A DNA stretch of 64,000 bases from Halorarius halobius (GCF_024298865.1 NZ_CP101161.1:3679175-3743174), one strand, 5' to 3'; counted from the stretch's first letter, positions 42,844 to 51,359 are shown. Program-made: numbers and translations. Notes: generated by a model not told the origin, from the sequence alone.

Positions 42844-43986
42844 TCAGTTTATCAGGTCGTCGCCGATGGTGTTGCGGAGCACCTCGCTGGTGCCCTCGTA
42901 AATCTCGTTGAGTTTGGCGTCGCGGTAGAACCGCTCGGCGGGGAAGTCCTTCGTGTAGCCGTAGCCGCCGTGAATCTGGATGCCCTCGTTGGCGACCTCA
43001 CGCGAGACCTCGGAGGCGTACAGTTTCGCCTGCGCGGCCTCCTTGATGAAGCTCTCGCCGCGAATCTTCTTGTCTGCGGCGTCGTGCATCAGCAGTCGCG
43101 CCGCGCGGGTCTTCGTGTCCATGTCCGCGAGTTTGTGCTTGATGGACTGGAACTCCGCGATGGGCTGGTCGAACTGCTCGCGGTCCGTCGCGTACTCGGT
43201 CGCGGCGTCGAGCGCGGCCTGTGCGATGCCGACCGAGCGGGCGGCGATGGTGATGCGGCCGCCGTTGAGCGTCTTCAGCGCGTGGACGAAGCCACGGCCC
43301 TCCTCGCCGAGGCGGCGCTCCTCGGGAATCCACATGTCGTCGAAGCGTAACTCGGCGGTGGGACAGCCCTTGTCGCCGAGCTTGTCCTCCGTCCCCTCGA
43401 CGATGAAGCCGTCGTCCTCCTCGGGCCGGACGATAAACGAGGAGATACCCTTGTTGCCGGCCTCGGGGTCGGTCTTGGCGAACAGGGTGACGGTGTCGGC
43501 CACGGAGCCGTTCGAAATCCAGAGCTTGTTGCCGTTGACGAGGTAGCCGTCGCCGTCCGCCTCGGCGGTGGTCTCCATCGCGGGCACGTCGGAGCCAGCC
43601 CCCGGCTCGGAGAGCGCGAACGCGCCGATATCCGAGCCCTCCGCGAGCGGCGTCAGGTACTCCTCCTTCTGCGCGTCGTCGCCGAACTCGTACACCATGT
43701 TGCCCGCAAGCGAGATGTGGGCCGCGACGATGGTGCCCAGTCCGCCCGACCCCCGGGAGATCTCCTCTAGCGCCATCGGGTAGGCGTGGTAGTCGAGCCC
43801 CGCGCCGCCGTACTCCTCGGGGAACGGCATCCCCATCAGCCCCAACTCCGCCAGTTCGTCGACGAGGTCCCACGGGAACTCGTCGGTGTGGTCTATCTCC
43901 GAGGCCCGCGGAACGACTTCCTCGTCGACGAACTCCGAGACCATCTCCTTGATTTGCTTCTGCTCGGGCGTGAGGCTCAGGTCCAT
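42844..43986 (-). CDS. Acyl-CoA dehydrogenase
   Basis: A 380-residue FAD enzyme. The substrate/FAD signature is ALSEPGAGSDVPAM, the C-terminal is GGYGYTKDFPAERFYRDA and the base Glu is in IYEGTSEVLRN. The residue pattern is closer to short-chain or butyryl-CoA dehydrogenases than that at 21116. The start is ATG 43986. It lies about 0.5 kb from 3-hydroxyacyl-CoA dehydrogenase in the same direction, consistent with beta-oxidation. Confidence 0.94.
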   Translation of the reverse strand: MDLSLTPEQKQIKEMVSEFVDEEVVPRASEIDHTDEFPWDLVDELAELGLMGMPFPEEYGGAGLDYHAYPMALEEISRGSGGLGTIVAAHISLAGNMVYEFGDDAQKEEYLTPLAEGSDIGAFALSEPGAGSDVPAMETTAEADGDGYLVNGNKLWISNGSVADTVTLFAKTDPEAGNKGISSFIVRPEEDDGFIVEGTEDKLGDKGCPTAELRFDDMWIPEERRLGEEGRGFVHALKTLNGGRITIAARSVGIAQAALDAATEYATDREQFDQPIAEFQSIKHKLADMDTKTRAARLLMHDAADKKIRGESFIKEAAQAKLYASEVSREVANEGIQIHGGYGYTKDFPAERFYRDAKLNEIYEGTSEVLRNTIGDDLIN

Positions 43987-44217
43987 GCCCGTGGGTTCGA
44001 CTCCCACCACTTGGCTGTTTCGAGCGACGGCGCGGGAACCGCCCACTGTGTGCCGTCTCTCGACCCAGGCAAAGCCACAAAACACATACCCCCCGCAGAC
44101 GGAGGGACGGGTAGCGGCGGACACGGGTAGGGGTACACTTGTCCGCCCAAGCGGATTATTCACTGAGCGGGCGTGCAGTCGGTCGATAAGGGACGATTAC
44201 GTCCGAGAAAGAACGGG
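43987..44217. other. Intergenic spacer with hairpin
   Basis: No gene is seen in 231 nt. A perfect 5-bp hairpin, TCCGC-ccaa-GCGGA, lies at 44142-44155, followed by TTATT on the plus strand. On the minus strand it lies after the 44218 gene and could be its terminator. Confidence 0.35.
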
Positions 44218-44418
44218 TTACCGCAGGTACTGGAACAGCCGAATCGCCAGTTCGACGACCAGCCCCAGCCCCGAGTGGTGGTACGCGAGGGCCGCGGCGC
44301 CCAGAAGCGCCGCCGCGACCTTCCAGCTTCCCTTGCGTGCGGCGTTGAGCGCCTCCAGAAGCATCGTTCCGACGCTGAGACCGCGCAGTGCGTTCCGGGC
44401 GGTGGCTGTCTGTGCCAT
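44218..44418 (-). CDS. Small membrane protein (66 residues)
   Basis: An ORF of 66 codons, MAQTATARNALRGLSVGTML, then AALLGAAALAYHHSGLGLVVEL and a terminal RLFQYLR. One or two hydrophobic segments are visible. A GGGTTTTTCCC box on this strand (about 44440-44450) is 27 nt before ATG 44418. The function is unknown. Confidence 0.65.
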   Translation of the reverse strand: MAQTATARNALRGLSVGTMLLEALNAARKGSWKVAAALLGAAALAYHHSGLGLVVELAIRLFQYLR

Positions 44419-44463
44419 ACCGCGTACAACGGCGCGAAAACGGGAAAAACCCGGGGGCGCGTG

Positions 44464-45321
44464 TCAGTACTCGTAGAACCCCTGTCCCGTCTTCTTGCCC
44501 AGGTCGCCGGCGTCGACCTTCCGCTTGAGCAGGTACGCCGGCGTGTAGCGGTCGCCCAGCTCCTCGTGGAGCGTCCGGGTCGCGTCGAGACAGACGTCGA
44601 GCCCGATGTGGTCGGCGAGCTCCAGCGGCCCCATCGGGACGTTCGTGCCGAGTTTCATCCCGCGGTCGATGTCCGCCTTGGTGGCGACGCCCTCGTCGTA
44701 CGCGCGGATGCCTTCGTTTATCCACGGCATCAGGATGCGGTTGGAGACGAACCCCGGTTTGTCGTCCGACTCCCAGGTCTCCTTGTCGAGGTCCTCGGCG
44801 AAGTCGTGCGCGAGGTCGACCGCCTCCTCAGCGGTCTTCTCCCCGACGACCACCTCGACGCCCTTCATCAGGGGGACGGGGTTCATGAAGTGGAGGCCGA
44901 CGACCTGCTCGGGCCGGTCGGTGGCCGCCGCGATGGTCGTAATCGAGAGCGTCGAGGTGTTGGTCGCCAGCACGACGTCGTCGTCGACCGTCTCGTCGAG
45001 GTCCGCGAACACGTCGCGTTTCACGTCCATCTCCTCGATAACCGCCTCGACGACGAGGTCGCAGTCCGCGAGGTCCGCGAGGTCGGTCGCGCCGACGACC
45101 CGGTCGAGCGTCTCCCGTTTCTCGTCGGCCGAGATGTCGCCCTTGTCGACGAACCGGGACAGCGAGTCGTCGATGGCGTCCATCCCCCGGTCGACGAACT
45201 CCTGTTCCACGTCGCGCATCACCACGTCGTAGCCGGCGCCCGCGGCGACCTGTGCGATGCCGTTGCCCATCGTGCCGGCGCCCACGACGCCGACGGTGTC
45301 GATGTCGTCGAGTCCACGCAT
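44464..45321 (-). CDS. 3-hydroxyacyl-CoA dehydrogenase (NAD+)
   Basis: A 285-residue two-domain enzyme (Rossmann plus helical dimerisation domain). The NAD site is VGVVGAGTMGNGIAQVAAGAG. NTSTLSITTIA and GLHFMNPVPLMKGVEVV carry the catalytic Ser/His region, and GFVSNRILMPWINEG is the conserved linker. It oxidises 3-hydroxyacyl-CoA in beta-oxidation or PHB/butyrate routes. The start is ATG 45321, with a CTTTACC box about 27 nt upstream. Confidence 0.94.
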   Translation of the reverse strand: MRGLDDIDTVGVVGAGTMGNGIAQVAAGAGYDVVMRDVEQEFVDRGMDAIDDSLSRFVDKGDISADEKRETLDRVVGATDLADLADCDLVVEAVIEEMDVKRDVFADLDETVDDDVVLATNTSTLSITTIAAATDRPEQVVGLHFMNPVPLMKGVEVVVGEKTAEEAVDLAHDFAEDLDKETWESDDKPGFVSNRILMPWINEGIRAYDEGVATKADIDRGMKLGTNVPMGPLELADHIGLDVCLDATRTLHEELGDRYTPAYLLKRKVDAGDLGKKTGQGFYEY

Positions 45322-45465
45322 ACGTGGCTGGTCGACGCGGGGGCGGTAAAGACTGCCGGAACCCCGCGCCCGCGTGGACGGCCCGCCCGTCGCGCGGACG
45401 ACCCAGGCGGACGCCAGCGGGCGTATCAGTAGCTTCTTTGTCCAGGTAGTTACAGACGAACACGT

Positions 45466-46260
45466 ATGCTCCCCTTCGACGACGCACCACTCTCCCGCGA
45501 CGGCAAGGTACTCATCCTCGCGTACGACCACGGGCTGGAACACGGCCCGGTCGACTTCGAGGGACTGCCGGGTAGCGAGGACCCCGCCCGGACGTTCGAG
45601 GCCGCGACCCACCCCGCGGTCACCTCCATCGCGGTCCAGAAGGGGCCCGCGGAGGCGTACTACCCCTCCTACGAGGACGAGGTCGACCTGCTGATGAAGC
45701 TCAACGGCACGTCGAACCTCTGGATGGGCGAGCCGGATTCGGCGGTCAACTGCTCCGTCGAGTACGCCCGCGAGGTGGGCGCCTCCTCGGTCGGGTTCAC
45801 CGTCTACGGCGGCTCCAACCACGAGATAGAGATGGTCGAGGAGTTCCGCGACGCCCACGAGAACGCCCGCGAACACGACATGCCCGTCGTCATGTGGTCG
45901 TACCCGCGGGGGCAGGGGCTGAAGAACGACACGAAGCCGTCGACCATCTCCTACGCGTCGCGGTTGGCCCACGAACTCGGCGCGGACGTGGCGAAGGTGA
46001 AGTACCCCGGCTCCCAGGAGGCGATGGAACACGCCGTGAGCGTCGCCGGCAAGACGAAGGTGGTCATGTCGGGCGGCTCGAAGACCACCGACCGCGAGTT
46101 CCTCCAGTCGGTGAAGGCGGTCATCGACGCCGGCGGCGCGGGCCTCGCCGTCGGGCGCAACGTCTGGCAGCGCGAGGACCCCACCCGCATTCTCGACGCG
46201 CTGGAGAAGGTCATCTTCGAGGAGGCGTCCGTCGACGCCGCCCTCGAGTACGCCGAGTAG
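45466..46260 (+). CDS. Class I fructose-bisphosphate aldolase (archaeal FbaB/DhnA type)
   Basis: A 264-residue TIM-barrel aldolase. The Schiff-base Lys is in ADVAKVKYPGSQEA, and the phosphate loop is SGGSKTTDREF with AGGAGLAVGRNVWQ. LILAYDHGLEHGPVDF at the N-terminus is typical of this family. Immediate adjacency to FBPase suggests gluconeogenic F1,6P2 cleavage/condensation rather than the ADH-synthase activity of relatives. A CTTCTTTG box at about 45434-45441 is 27 nt upstream. The stop abuts the next start with no gap. Confidence 0.93.
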   Translation: MLPFDDAPLSRDGKVLILAYDHGLEHGPVDFEGLPGSEDPARTFEAATHPAVTSIAVQKGPAEAYYPSYEDEVDLLMKLNGTSNLWMGEPDSAVNCSVEYAREVGASSVGFTVYGGSNHEIEMVEEFRDAHENAREHDMPVVMWSYPRGQGLKNDTKPSTISYASRLAHELGADVAKVKYPGSQEAMEHAVSVAGKTKVVMSGGSKTTDREFLQSVKAVIDAGGAGLAVGRNVWQREDPTRILDALEKVIFEEASVDAALEYAE

Positions 46261-47097
46261 ATGCACCGCGTCATCGAAACTGTCGCCGCGGCCGCGCCGG
46301 AGATACGCGGCGGACTGGCGGGCCGGCGCGTGTACGACACCGCGGAGAACCCCTCCGGCGAACAGCAGTTGGCGGCGGACGTGTACGCCGACGACCTGCT
46401 GGAGGAGCGCATCCTCGCGCTCGATTCGGTGGCCGCCTACGCCAGCGAGGAGCGCGAGGAGATGACCGTCGCGAGCGACGAGGGGCTCCACGTCGCCTGC
46501 GACCCGCTGGACGGCTCCTCGAACCTGAAGTCGAACAACGCGATGGGCACCATCGTCGGGGTCTACGACACCCCGCTTCCCGCCCCGGGCCGTGACCTCG
46601 TGGCGTCGGCGTTCGTCCTCTACGGCCCCATCACCACGATGACCGTCGCCCACGAGGGCGAGGTCACGGAGTACGTGATAGACGACGACGGAGAGACCAC
46701 GGCGGTCACGGAGGCCCTGACGCTCCCCAGCGAGCCCGTCGTCTACGGGTTCGGCGGGCGCGTCCCCGACTGGCCCGACGCGTTCGAGTCGTACGCCCGC
46801 GAGATAGAACGGGAGCTCAAACTCCGGTACGGCGGCGCGATGATAGCCGACGTGAACCAGGTGCTGGAGTACGGCGGTATCTTCGCGTACCCCGGCCTCG
46901 ACTCCGCGCCGAACGGGAAACTCCGCCTGCAGTTCGAGGGGAACCCCATCGCCCACGTCGTGGAGACGGCCGGCGGCGCCTCCTCCGACGGCGAGCAGTC
47001 ACTGCTGGACGTGGAGCCCGACGGCCTCCACCAGCGCGTGCCCGTCCACGTCGGCAACGAGTCGCTCGTGGACCGGCTCGAAGCCGTGCTGGCGTGA
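46261..47097 (+). CDS. fbp: Class 1 fructose-1,6-bisphosphatase
   Basis: A 278-residue inositol-phosphatase-superfamily enzyme. Metal-binding motifs are CDPLDGSSNLKSNNAMGTIV (DxxDGS) and GGASSDG (near residue 237). YASEEREE and the C-terminal EPDGLHQRVPVHVGNES are class I features. It completes gluconeogenesis. It starts directly after the aldolase stop, so the two form a bicistron. Confidence 0.94.
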   Translation: MHRVIETVAAAAPEIRGGLAGRRVYDTAENPSGEQQLAADVYADDLLEERILALDSVAAYASEEREEMTVASDEGLHVACDPLDGSSNLKSNNAMGTIVGVYDTPLPAPGRDLVASAFVLYGPITTMTVAHEGEVTEYVIDDDGETTAVTEALTLPSEPVVYGFGGRVPDWPDAFESYAREIERELKLRYGGAMIADVNQVLEYGGIFAYPGLDSAPNGKLRLQFEGNPIAHVVETAGGASSDGEQSLLDVEPDGLHQRVPVHVGNESLVDRLEAVLA

Positions 47098-47103
47098 ACT
47101 CCC

Positions 47104-47143
47104 AACTGGTTTCCAGTTAGGAACGAACGGAAACCGATTTACC
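47104..47143 (+). promoter_or_regulatory. Promoter of acyl-CoA carboxylase with upstream inverted repeat
   Basis: Inverted repeat AACTGG-ttt-CCAGTT at 47104-47118 lies just after the fbp stop, and a TATA-like GATTTACC (47136-47143) is 27 nt before ATG 47167. The repeat sits about 18 nt upstream of the TATA box, fitting an activator site or an fbp terminator. Confidence 0.45.
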
Positions 47144-47166
47144 GCCGGTGGCGGAGCTATTGGTGT

Positions 47167-48915
47167 ATGAAGGTTCGCATCGGGGCAGAAGCCACCCGCG
47201 AGGAGGCGGAGGCCATCGCCAGCGCCCTGTCGGAACACACCGACGACGACGAGATAGCGGTGTACGTCGGGGAGAGCGACGAGCCGGTGCTCGTCCGGGA
47301 CGTGGACCTCACCGCGCCCATCGAGGACGACCTCGGCCCGACGGCCCGCGAGGAGGAACTGCTCGAGGAGATAGCGGACATCGAGGCCGGCGGCCCCTCG
47401 AAGTACAAGGAGCGGCTCTCCGAGCAGGGGAAACTGTTCGTCCGCGACCGGCTGGACCTCTGGTTCGGTGAGGACGGCCTCTCGTTCGAGGACGGGAAGT
47501 TCGCCCACTTCGACGGCTGGCATCCGAACTCCCCCAACGTCGACGAGTACGACGAGTCCGACCGCGTGCCCGCAGACGGCCTGCTGACGGGCGCCGCCGA
47601 GTTCGAGGGCCGGGACGTCCACTTCATGGCCAACGACTTCACCGTCAAGGCCGGGTCGATGGCGAAACGCGGCACCGAGAAGTTCCTCCGGATGCAACAG
47701 CGCGCACTCAAGACCGGCAAGCCCGTCCTCTACCTGATGGACTCCTCGGGCGGCCGCATCGACAAACAGACCGAGTTCTTCGCCAACCGCGAGGGCATCG
47801 GGAAGTACTACTACAACCACTCGATGCTGTCCGGACGGGTGCCACAGATATGCGTGCTGTACGGCCCCTGTATCGCCGGCGCCGCCTACACGCCGGTGTT
47901 CGCGGACTTCACCATCATGGTCGAGGGGATGTCGGCGATGGCCATCGCCTCGCCGCGGATGGTCGAGATGGTCACCGGCGAGGACATCGACATGCAGGAA
48001 CTCGGCGGCCCCGAAATCCACGCCCAGCACTCCTCGTCGGCGGACCTGGTCGCACGCGACGAGGAACACGCTCGCGACCTCGTGAGCCAGCTCATCACCT
48101 ACCTGCCGGACAACAGCGACGAGAAACCGCCACGCGCCGACGCGAAGTCGCCGATGAAATCGCCCGGCGGCATCGACGCCATCGTCCCCGAGTCGCCCAA
48201 CGAGGCGTACGACATGGAGGACGTCATCGACCGCGTGGTCGACCACGGCTCCTTCTTCGAACTCCAGCCCGACTACGGCGAGGAGATAATCACCGCGTTC
48301 GCGCGCGTCGACGGCCGCCCGGTCGGCATCGTCGCCAACCAGCCGGCCGAGCGGGCCGGCGCCATCTTCCCGGACGCCGCCGAGAAGGCCGCGCAGTTCG
48401 TCTGGAAATGCGACGCCTACAACGTTCCCCTCCTGTACCTGTGTGACACGCCGGGCTTCATGGCCGGCTCCGCCGTCGAGAAGGAAGGCATCCTCGAGAA
48501 GGGGAAGAAGATGATATACGCGACCAGCGAGGCCACCGTCCCCAAGCAGTGCGTCATCGTCCGCAAGGCGTACGGTGCGGGCATCTACGCGATGTCGGGC
48601 CCCGCCTACGACCCCGAGTCGACCATCGCGCTCCCGTCGGGCGAAATCGGCATCATGGGGCCGGAGGCGGCCATCAACGCCGTCTACGCGAACAAACTGG
48701 ACGCCATCGACGACCCCGAAAAGCGGGCCGAGCGCGAACAGGAACTCCGCGAGGAGTACCGCCGGGACATCGACGCCCATCGGATGGCCAGCGAGGTGGT
48801 CATCGACGAGATAATCCCGCCCTCGGAGCTACGGGGGGAACTGGCCGCCCGCTACGAGTTCTACGAGGACGTCGAGAAGGACCGCCCGGACAAGAAACAC
48901 GGCACCGTCCTCTAA
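47167..48915 (+). CDS. Acyl-CoA carboxylase carboxyltransferase subunit (PccB-like)
   Basis: A 582-residue protein, longer than PccB (about 510-530), with an N-terminal extension of roughly 85 residues (VRIGAEATREEAEAIASALS). Carboxyltransferase features: YLMDSSGGRI with LYGPCIAGAAYTPVF (oxyanion/CoA site) and, in the C-terminal half, LCDTPGFMAGSAVEKEGIL and YGAGIYAMSGPAYDP. It is likely to transfer CO2 from carboxybiotin to propionyl- or acetyl-CoA, as in the haloarchaeal 3-hydroxypropionate-linked metabolism. No biotin carrier gene lies nearby. Confidence 0.9.
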   Translation: MKVRIGAEATREEAEAIASALSEHTDDDEIAVYVGESDEPVLVRDVDLTAPIEDDLGPTAREEELLEEIADIEAGGPSKYKERLSEQGKLFVRDRLDLWFGEDGLSFEDGKFAHFDGWHPNSPNVDEYDESDRVPADGLLTGAAEFEGRDVHFMANDFTVKAGSMAKRGTEKFLRMQQRALKTGKPVLYLMDSSGGRIDKQTEFFANREGIGKYYYNHSMLSGRVPQICVLYGPCIAGAAYTPVFADFTIMVEGMSAMAIASPRMVEMVTGEDIDMQELGGPEIHAQHSSSADLVARDEEHARDLVSQLITYLPDNSDEKPPRADAKSPMKSPGGIDAIVPESPNEAYDMEDVIDRVVDHGSFFELQPDYGEEIITAFARVDGRPVGIVANQPAERAGAIFPDAAEKAAQFVWKCDAYNVPLLYLCDTPGFMAGSAVEKEGILEKGKKMIYATSEATVPKQCVIVRKAYGAGIYAMSGPAYDPESTIALPSGEIGIMGPEAAINAVYANKLDAIDDPEKRAEREQELREEYRRDIDAHRMASEVVIDEIIPPSELRGELAARYEFYEDVEKDRPDKKHGTVL

Positions 48916-49883
48916 TCCCACGTCGGCCGGTACTCGCCGGCCACCGGCTTCGTCGAGTCGACCCATTCCGCGCGGCCCGCGTCGCTGGTCAGCGTCCGCT
49001 CCTCGCCGTCGACGCTGTACGTGAGCGTCACCTCCGAGACGGAACAGTGAGCGTTGTACCGGGGGGTGTCGTCGGGCGTCATGTACGCGACCCGTTGCCA
49101 GTGGTCGGTGTCCGCGACCACCTCCACCGAGAGGTCCACCCCCTCACCGCTCCCCGAGAACGACCACCGACCCGGTTCGACGTGGTCCGTCTCGCTGGCG
49201 ACGGGGCCGACCACGTCGCGGACGCGGTTCAGGGCGTGCACCTCGCCGTCGCGGCGCAGACACATCGACACGGTTCCGTCGAGATTGAGACACTCGACGG
49301 CGACGGAGGGGTCGTCGAACCCGTTGCACTGTAGCCACGTCCACCGCTCTGGGGGCGACGCCCCGAGCGTGTGGCCCTGATGTCCTGGGGCGCCGTCGAG
49401 CGAGAGCGTGCGGTCCCCGACGGCCACTTCCCCGTCGACGTGGACGGCCTCGTTGCGGCTCCAGTGTTTCCCGGTGCCGGCGAACCGATAGAGGACGTCG
49501 GTCAGCCGCTGGCTCCGAAGGGGGGTGAACGCGTACTCGTCGGAGTCGTACGAGAGGTCCCAGGACACGTCCCCGAGACGGCCGCGGGCGCCGTCCGAGC
49601 GGAGTTCCCCCGCGGGGAGCGTGTACCTGAACGGGTCGTCGTCCAGCGCCGCCTCGTCGAGCGTGACCGCCTCCGAGCGGAACACCGAGTCCCCGTCGGT
49701 GTCGGTGACTGCGGCCCACAGCCGTGCCTCCTGCCGTCCTCTCTCGGTCGACAGGAGCGTGTACCGGTACCAGAACGCGGCCGACCCGTCGGCGGGGCCA
49801 GCGAGCCCGTACCACACCTCGCGAGCGGGTGTCCCGGCCGGAACGGGCCAGTCGTAGACGGCCGCGTTTGGGTCCGTTGCCAT
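48912..49883 (-). CDS. Conserved protein, tocopherol-cyclase/CrtC-like beta-barrel fold suspected
   Basis: A 323-residue soluble protein of mostly beta strands. Motifs such as FWYRYTLLST, SWDLSYDSDE, GHQGHTLGASPPERWTW and RWSFSGSGEGVDLSVEV recall tocopherol cyclase or hydroxyneurosporene synthase lipocalin-like proteins. It has no signal peptide. The start is ATG 49883 because ACTATAATCC on this strand (about 49906-49916) lies 27 nt upstream; a GTG at 49904 is in frame. The function is tentative. It converges with the carboxylase by four bases. Confidence 0.6.
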   Translation of the reverse strand: MATDPNAAVYDWPVPAGTPAREVWYGLAGPADGSAAFWYRYTLLSTERGRQEARLWAAVTDTDGDSVFRSEAVTLDEAALDDDPFRYTLPAGELRSDGARGRLGDVSWDLSYDSDEYAFTPLRSQRLTDVLYRFAGTGKHWSRNEAVHVDGEVAVGDRTLSLDGAPGHQGHTLGASPPERWTWLQCNGFDDPSVAVECLNLDGTVSMCLRRDGEVHALNRVRDVVGPVASETDHVEPGRWSFSGSGEGVDLSVEVVADTDHWQRVAYMTPDDTPRYNAHCSVSEVTLTYSVDGEERTLTSDAGRAEWVDSTKPVAGEYRPTWD

Positions 49884-49940
49884 GCCAGCCTGTGAACTGG
49901 CCACCGGATTATAGTTTGTGGAAATGTAAGAAAGCAGTCA

Positions 49941-50013
49941 TAGTCCCGAGCGGATTCGAACCGCTGTCCTGGGCTCCAAAGGCCCAGATGATTGGCCACT
50001 ACACCACGGGACT
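49941..50013 (-). tRNA. tRNA-Gln (anticodon TTG)
   Basis: On the minus strand the acceptor stem is AGTCCCG / CGGGACT, the anticodon stem is TGGGC / GCCCA and the loop is CTTTGGA (49975-49981), giving anticodon TTG for CAA. The T arm is AGCGG-TTCGAAT-CCGCT. The variable loop has four bases and no long arm. The 3' CCA is not encoded. The anticodon loop is uninterrupted: there is no intron at the usual site, although introns are reported in some haloarchaeal tRNA-Gln genes. Confidence 0.95.
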
Positions 50014-50031
50014 TCGCCGTCCGTGCCGTTC

Positions 50032-50066
50032 GCAGTTCCGTCGGAACTGCTCACCACCACGGGACT
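50032..50066 (-). repeat. Perfect hairpin and partial copy of the tRNA-Gln 5' end upstream of the tRNA
   Basis: The inverted repeat GCAGTTCC-gtc-GGAACTGC is at 50032-50050. At 50055-50066 the 12 nt CACCACGGGACT repeat exactly the first 12 bases of the tRNA (50002-50013, plus-strand reading). A GTTAACCC promoter-like element (about 50096-50104, minus strand) is about 35 nt from this copy but about 85 nt from the tRNA itself. Confidence 0.75.
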
Positions 50067-50113
50067 GCACGCCCGGCTACGAGAGTCGGCTACAAAGGGT
50101 TAACTTCTCGCGG

Positions 50114-50551
50114 TCAGTCCGCCGCCTCCGAGACGGACTCGAGTTCCAGGAGCGAACACACGTCGCCCTCGGCGTCGAAGCAGTCCGGGCACTGCTCGGA
50201 GCGGTCGATGATGGTGTCGAGACGTTCGGCGACCGTCTCGTCGATGACCGACTCCAGCTGTTTGGCCTCGGTGCGGAACTCCTCGACTTCCAGCACCTCG
50301 ACGAGGAACCGCTCGATGATACAGTACGTCTCCAGCGCCTCCCGGGCGTCGCGGATGCCGTCGTCGGTCAGCGAGACGCCCTTGTACTTCTCGTGGTCGG
50401 CGAGCCCCCGCTCCTCGAGTTTGCCGACCATCTCGTTGGCGCTGGCCGGCGAGACGCCGACGGTGTCGGCGATGTCGCCGGTCGATGCGGGGCCGTCCTC
50501 GGCTTGCTGGATGAGATAAATCGCCTTCAGGTACTGGCGTTGGGTGTTCAT
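50114..50551 (-). CDS. sirR: SirR/DtxR-family metal-dependent transcriptional regulator
   Basis: A 145-residue regulator with an N-terminal winged helix (RQYLKAIYLIQQAEDGPASTG then IADTVGVSPASANEMVGKLEERGL), a dimerisation/metal domain (LETYCIIERFLVEVLEVEEF) and a Cys-rich CPDCFDAEGDVC end. Family members sense Fe2+ or Mn2+. It overlaps the ferritin-like gene by four bases and is followed by tRNA-Gln on the same strand; iron-related suf genes lie about 0.8 kb away. Confidence 0.92.
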   Translation of the reverse strand: MNTQRQYLKAIYLIQQAEDGPASTGDIADTVGVSPASANEMVGKLEERGLADHEKYKGVSLTDDGIRDAREALETYCIIERFLVEVLEVEEFRTEAKQLESVIDETVAERLDTIIDRSEQCPDCFDAEGDVCSLLELESVSEAAD

Positions 50552-51039
50552 CGTGCCTCCATCAGTCGCGTCACTTTTTCGACGCCCTCCGCCTCGTCGT
50601 CTCGTATCTCCCGGAGCGTCTCGAGCAGGCGGGCGCGGGCGATGCTGAACTCCACGTCCGAGGCCTCGATGGCCCCGATGAGGTCGTCGTAGAACTTGTA
50701 GGCGGTCTCCTCGCTCGCGAGTTGGTCGTACAGCACGCCGTCGGTGTCGGTGTCGGACTCGTAGCGGGCGGCGACGAGCTGTTCGATCTCCTCGTAAGCT
50801 ACGGGGTCGGCCTCCAGTTCACCCATCAGTTCCTCCAGCCGTTTTCGGTGGCCAGCTGACTCCTCGGCGGCCTCGCGGAGCAGTTCCTCGATGGCCACGT
50901 CCCGTTCGGCGTCGGGGAGCGTCTCGTAATGCTTCTCGGCGCGGGCTTCGACCACCTCCTCCAGCACGGTCCCGATCTGGAGCAGACGGGCGAGCTGGTG
51001 GTCCGACGCGACGGGGTACGAGAGGCTCACGGCGACCAC
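50548..51039 (-). CDS. Ferritin-like four-helix protein coupled to sirR
   Basis: A 163-residue helical protein. Possible metal residues appear in ExxH patterns: LEEVVEARAEKHYETL, EESAGHRKRLEELMGEL and SEETAYKFYDDLIGAIE. The layout resembles rubrerythrin/ferritin-like proteins, though no rubredoxin domain is seen. The start is GTG 51039 (or 51030); the nearby ATG at 51056 is out of frame. A CTTTAAGGTATT-type box on this strand (about 51078-51090) is suitable as promoter. It probably stores or senses iron with SirR. Confidence 0.7.
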   Translation of the reverse strand: MVAVSLSYPVASDHQLARLLQIGTVLEEVVEARAEKHYETLPDAERDVAIEELLREAAEESAGHRKRLEELMGELEADPVAYEEIEQLVAARYESDTDTDGVLYDQLASEETAYKFYDDLIGAIEASDVEFSIARARLLETLREIRDDEAEGVEKVTRLMEAR

Positions 51040-51103
51040 CTCGTCGGCTCGCTCATGGGTACTCTCGCTTTCGGAATACCTTAAACCGTTTCCTACGCAG
51101 GGG

Positions 51104-51301
51104 TCACGACTCGCGGTACCCGACGTACGCGTAGTACGCGAACAGCACGCCGAGCCCAACGGCGACGAGCAGGACCGGGTGGACCGCCCGGTCGAAAAGC
51201 GCCAGCCCCGCCGCCAGCGCGAAGACGACGAGGTAGAGGCCCCAGAAGTTCGACACCGTCTCGGCCACGCTGTCGGTCACACCGCCCGACACACTCGACA
51301 C
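51104..51301 (-). CDS. Small two-helix membrane protein
   Basis: A 65-residue protein with helices WGLYLVVFALAAGLALF and PVLLVAVGLGVLFAYYAYVGY. A basic short tail ends it. No family is recognised. It lies between the SirR operon and sufD and is transcribed in the same direction as both. Confidence 0.65.
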   Translation of the reverse strand: MSSVSGGVTDSVAETVSNFWGLYLVVFALAAGLALFDRAVHPVLLVAVGLGVLFAYYAYVGYRES

Positions 51302-51359
51302 GAGTGGCCGGCTGGTTGTGTTATTTTCCGCTATTGGAGAAACGTTCCGCGGAGGGTCG

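Noticed and set aside
49976..49980. Intron in tRNA-Gln
   Set aside because: The anticodon stem and 7-base loop are continuous, so no insertion is present at the canonical site.
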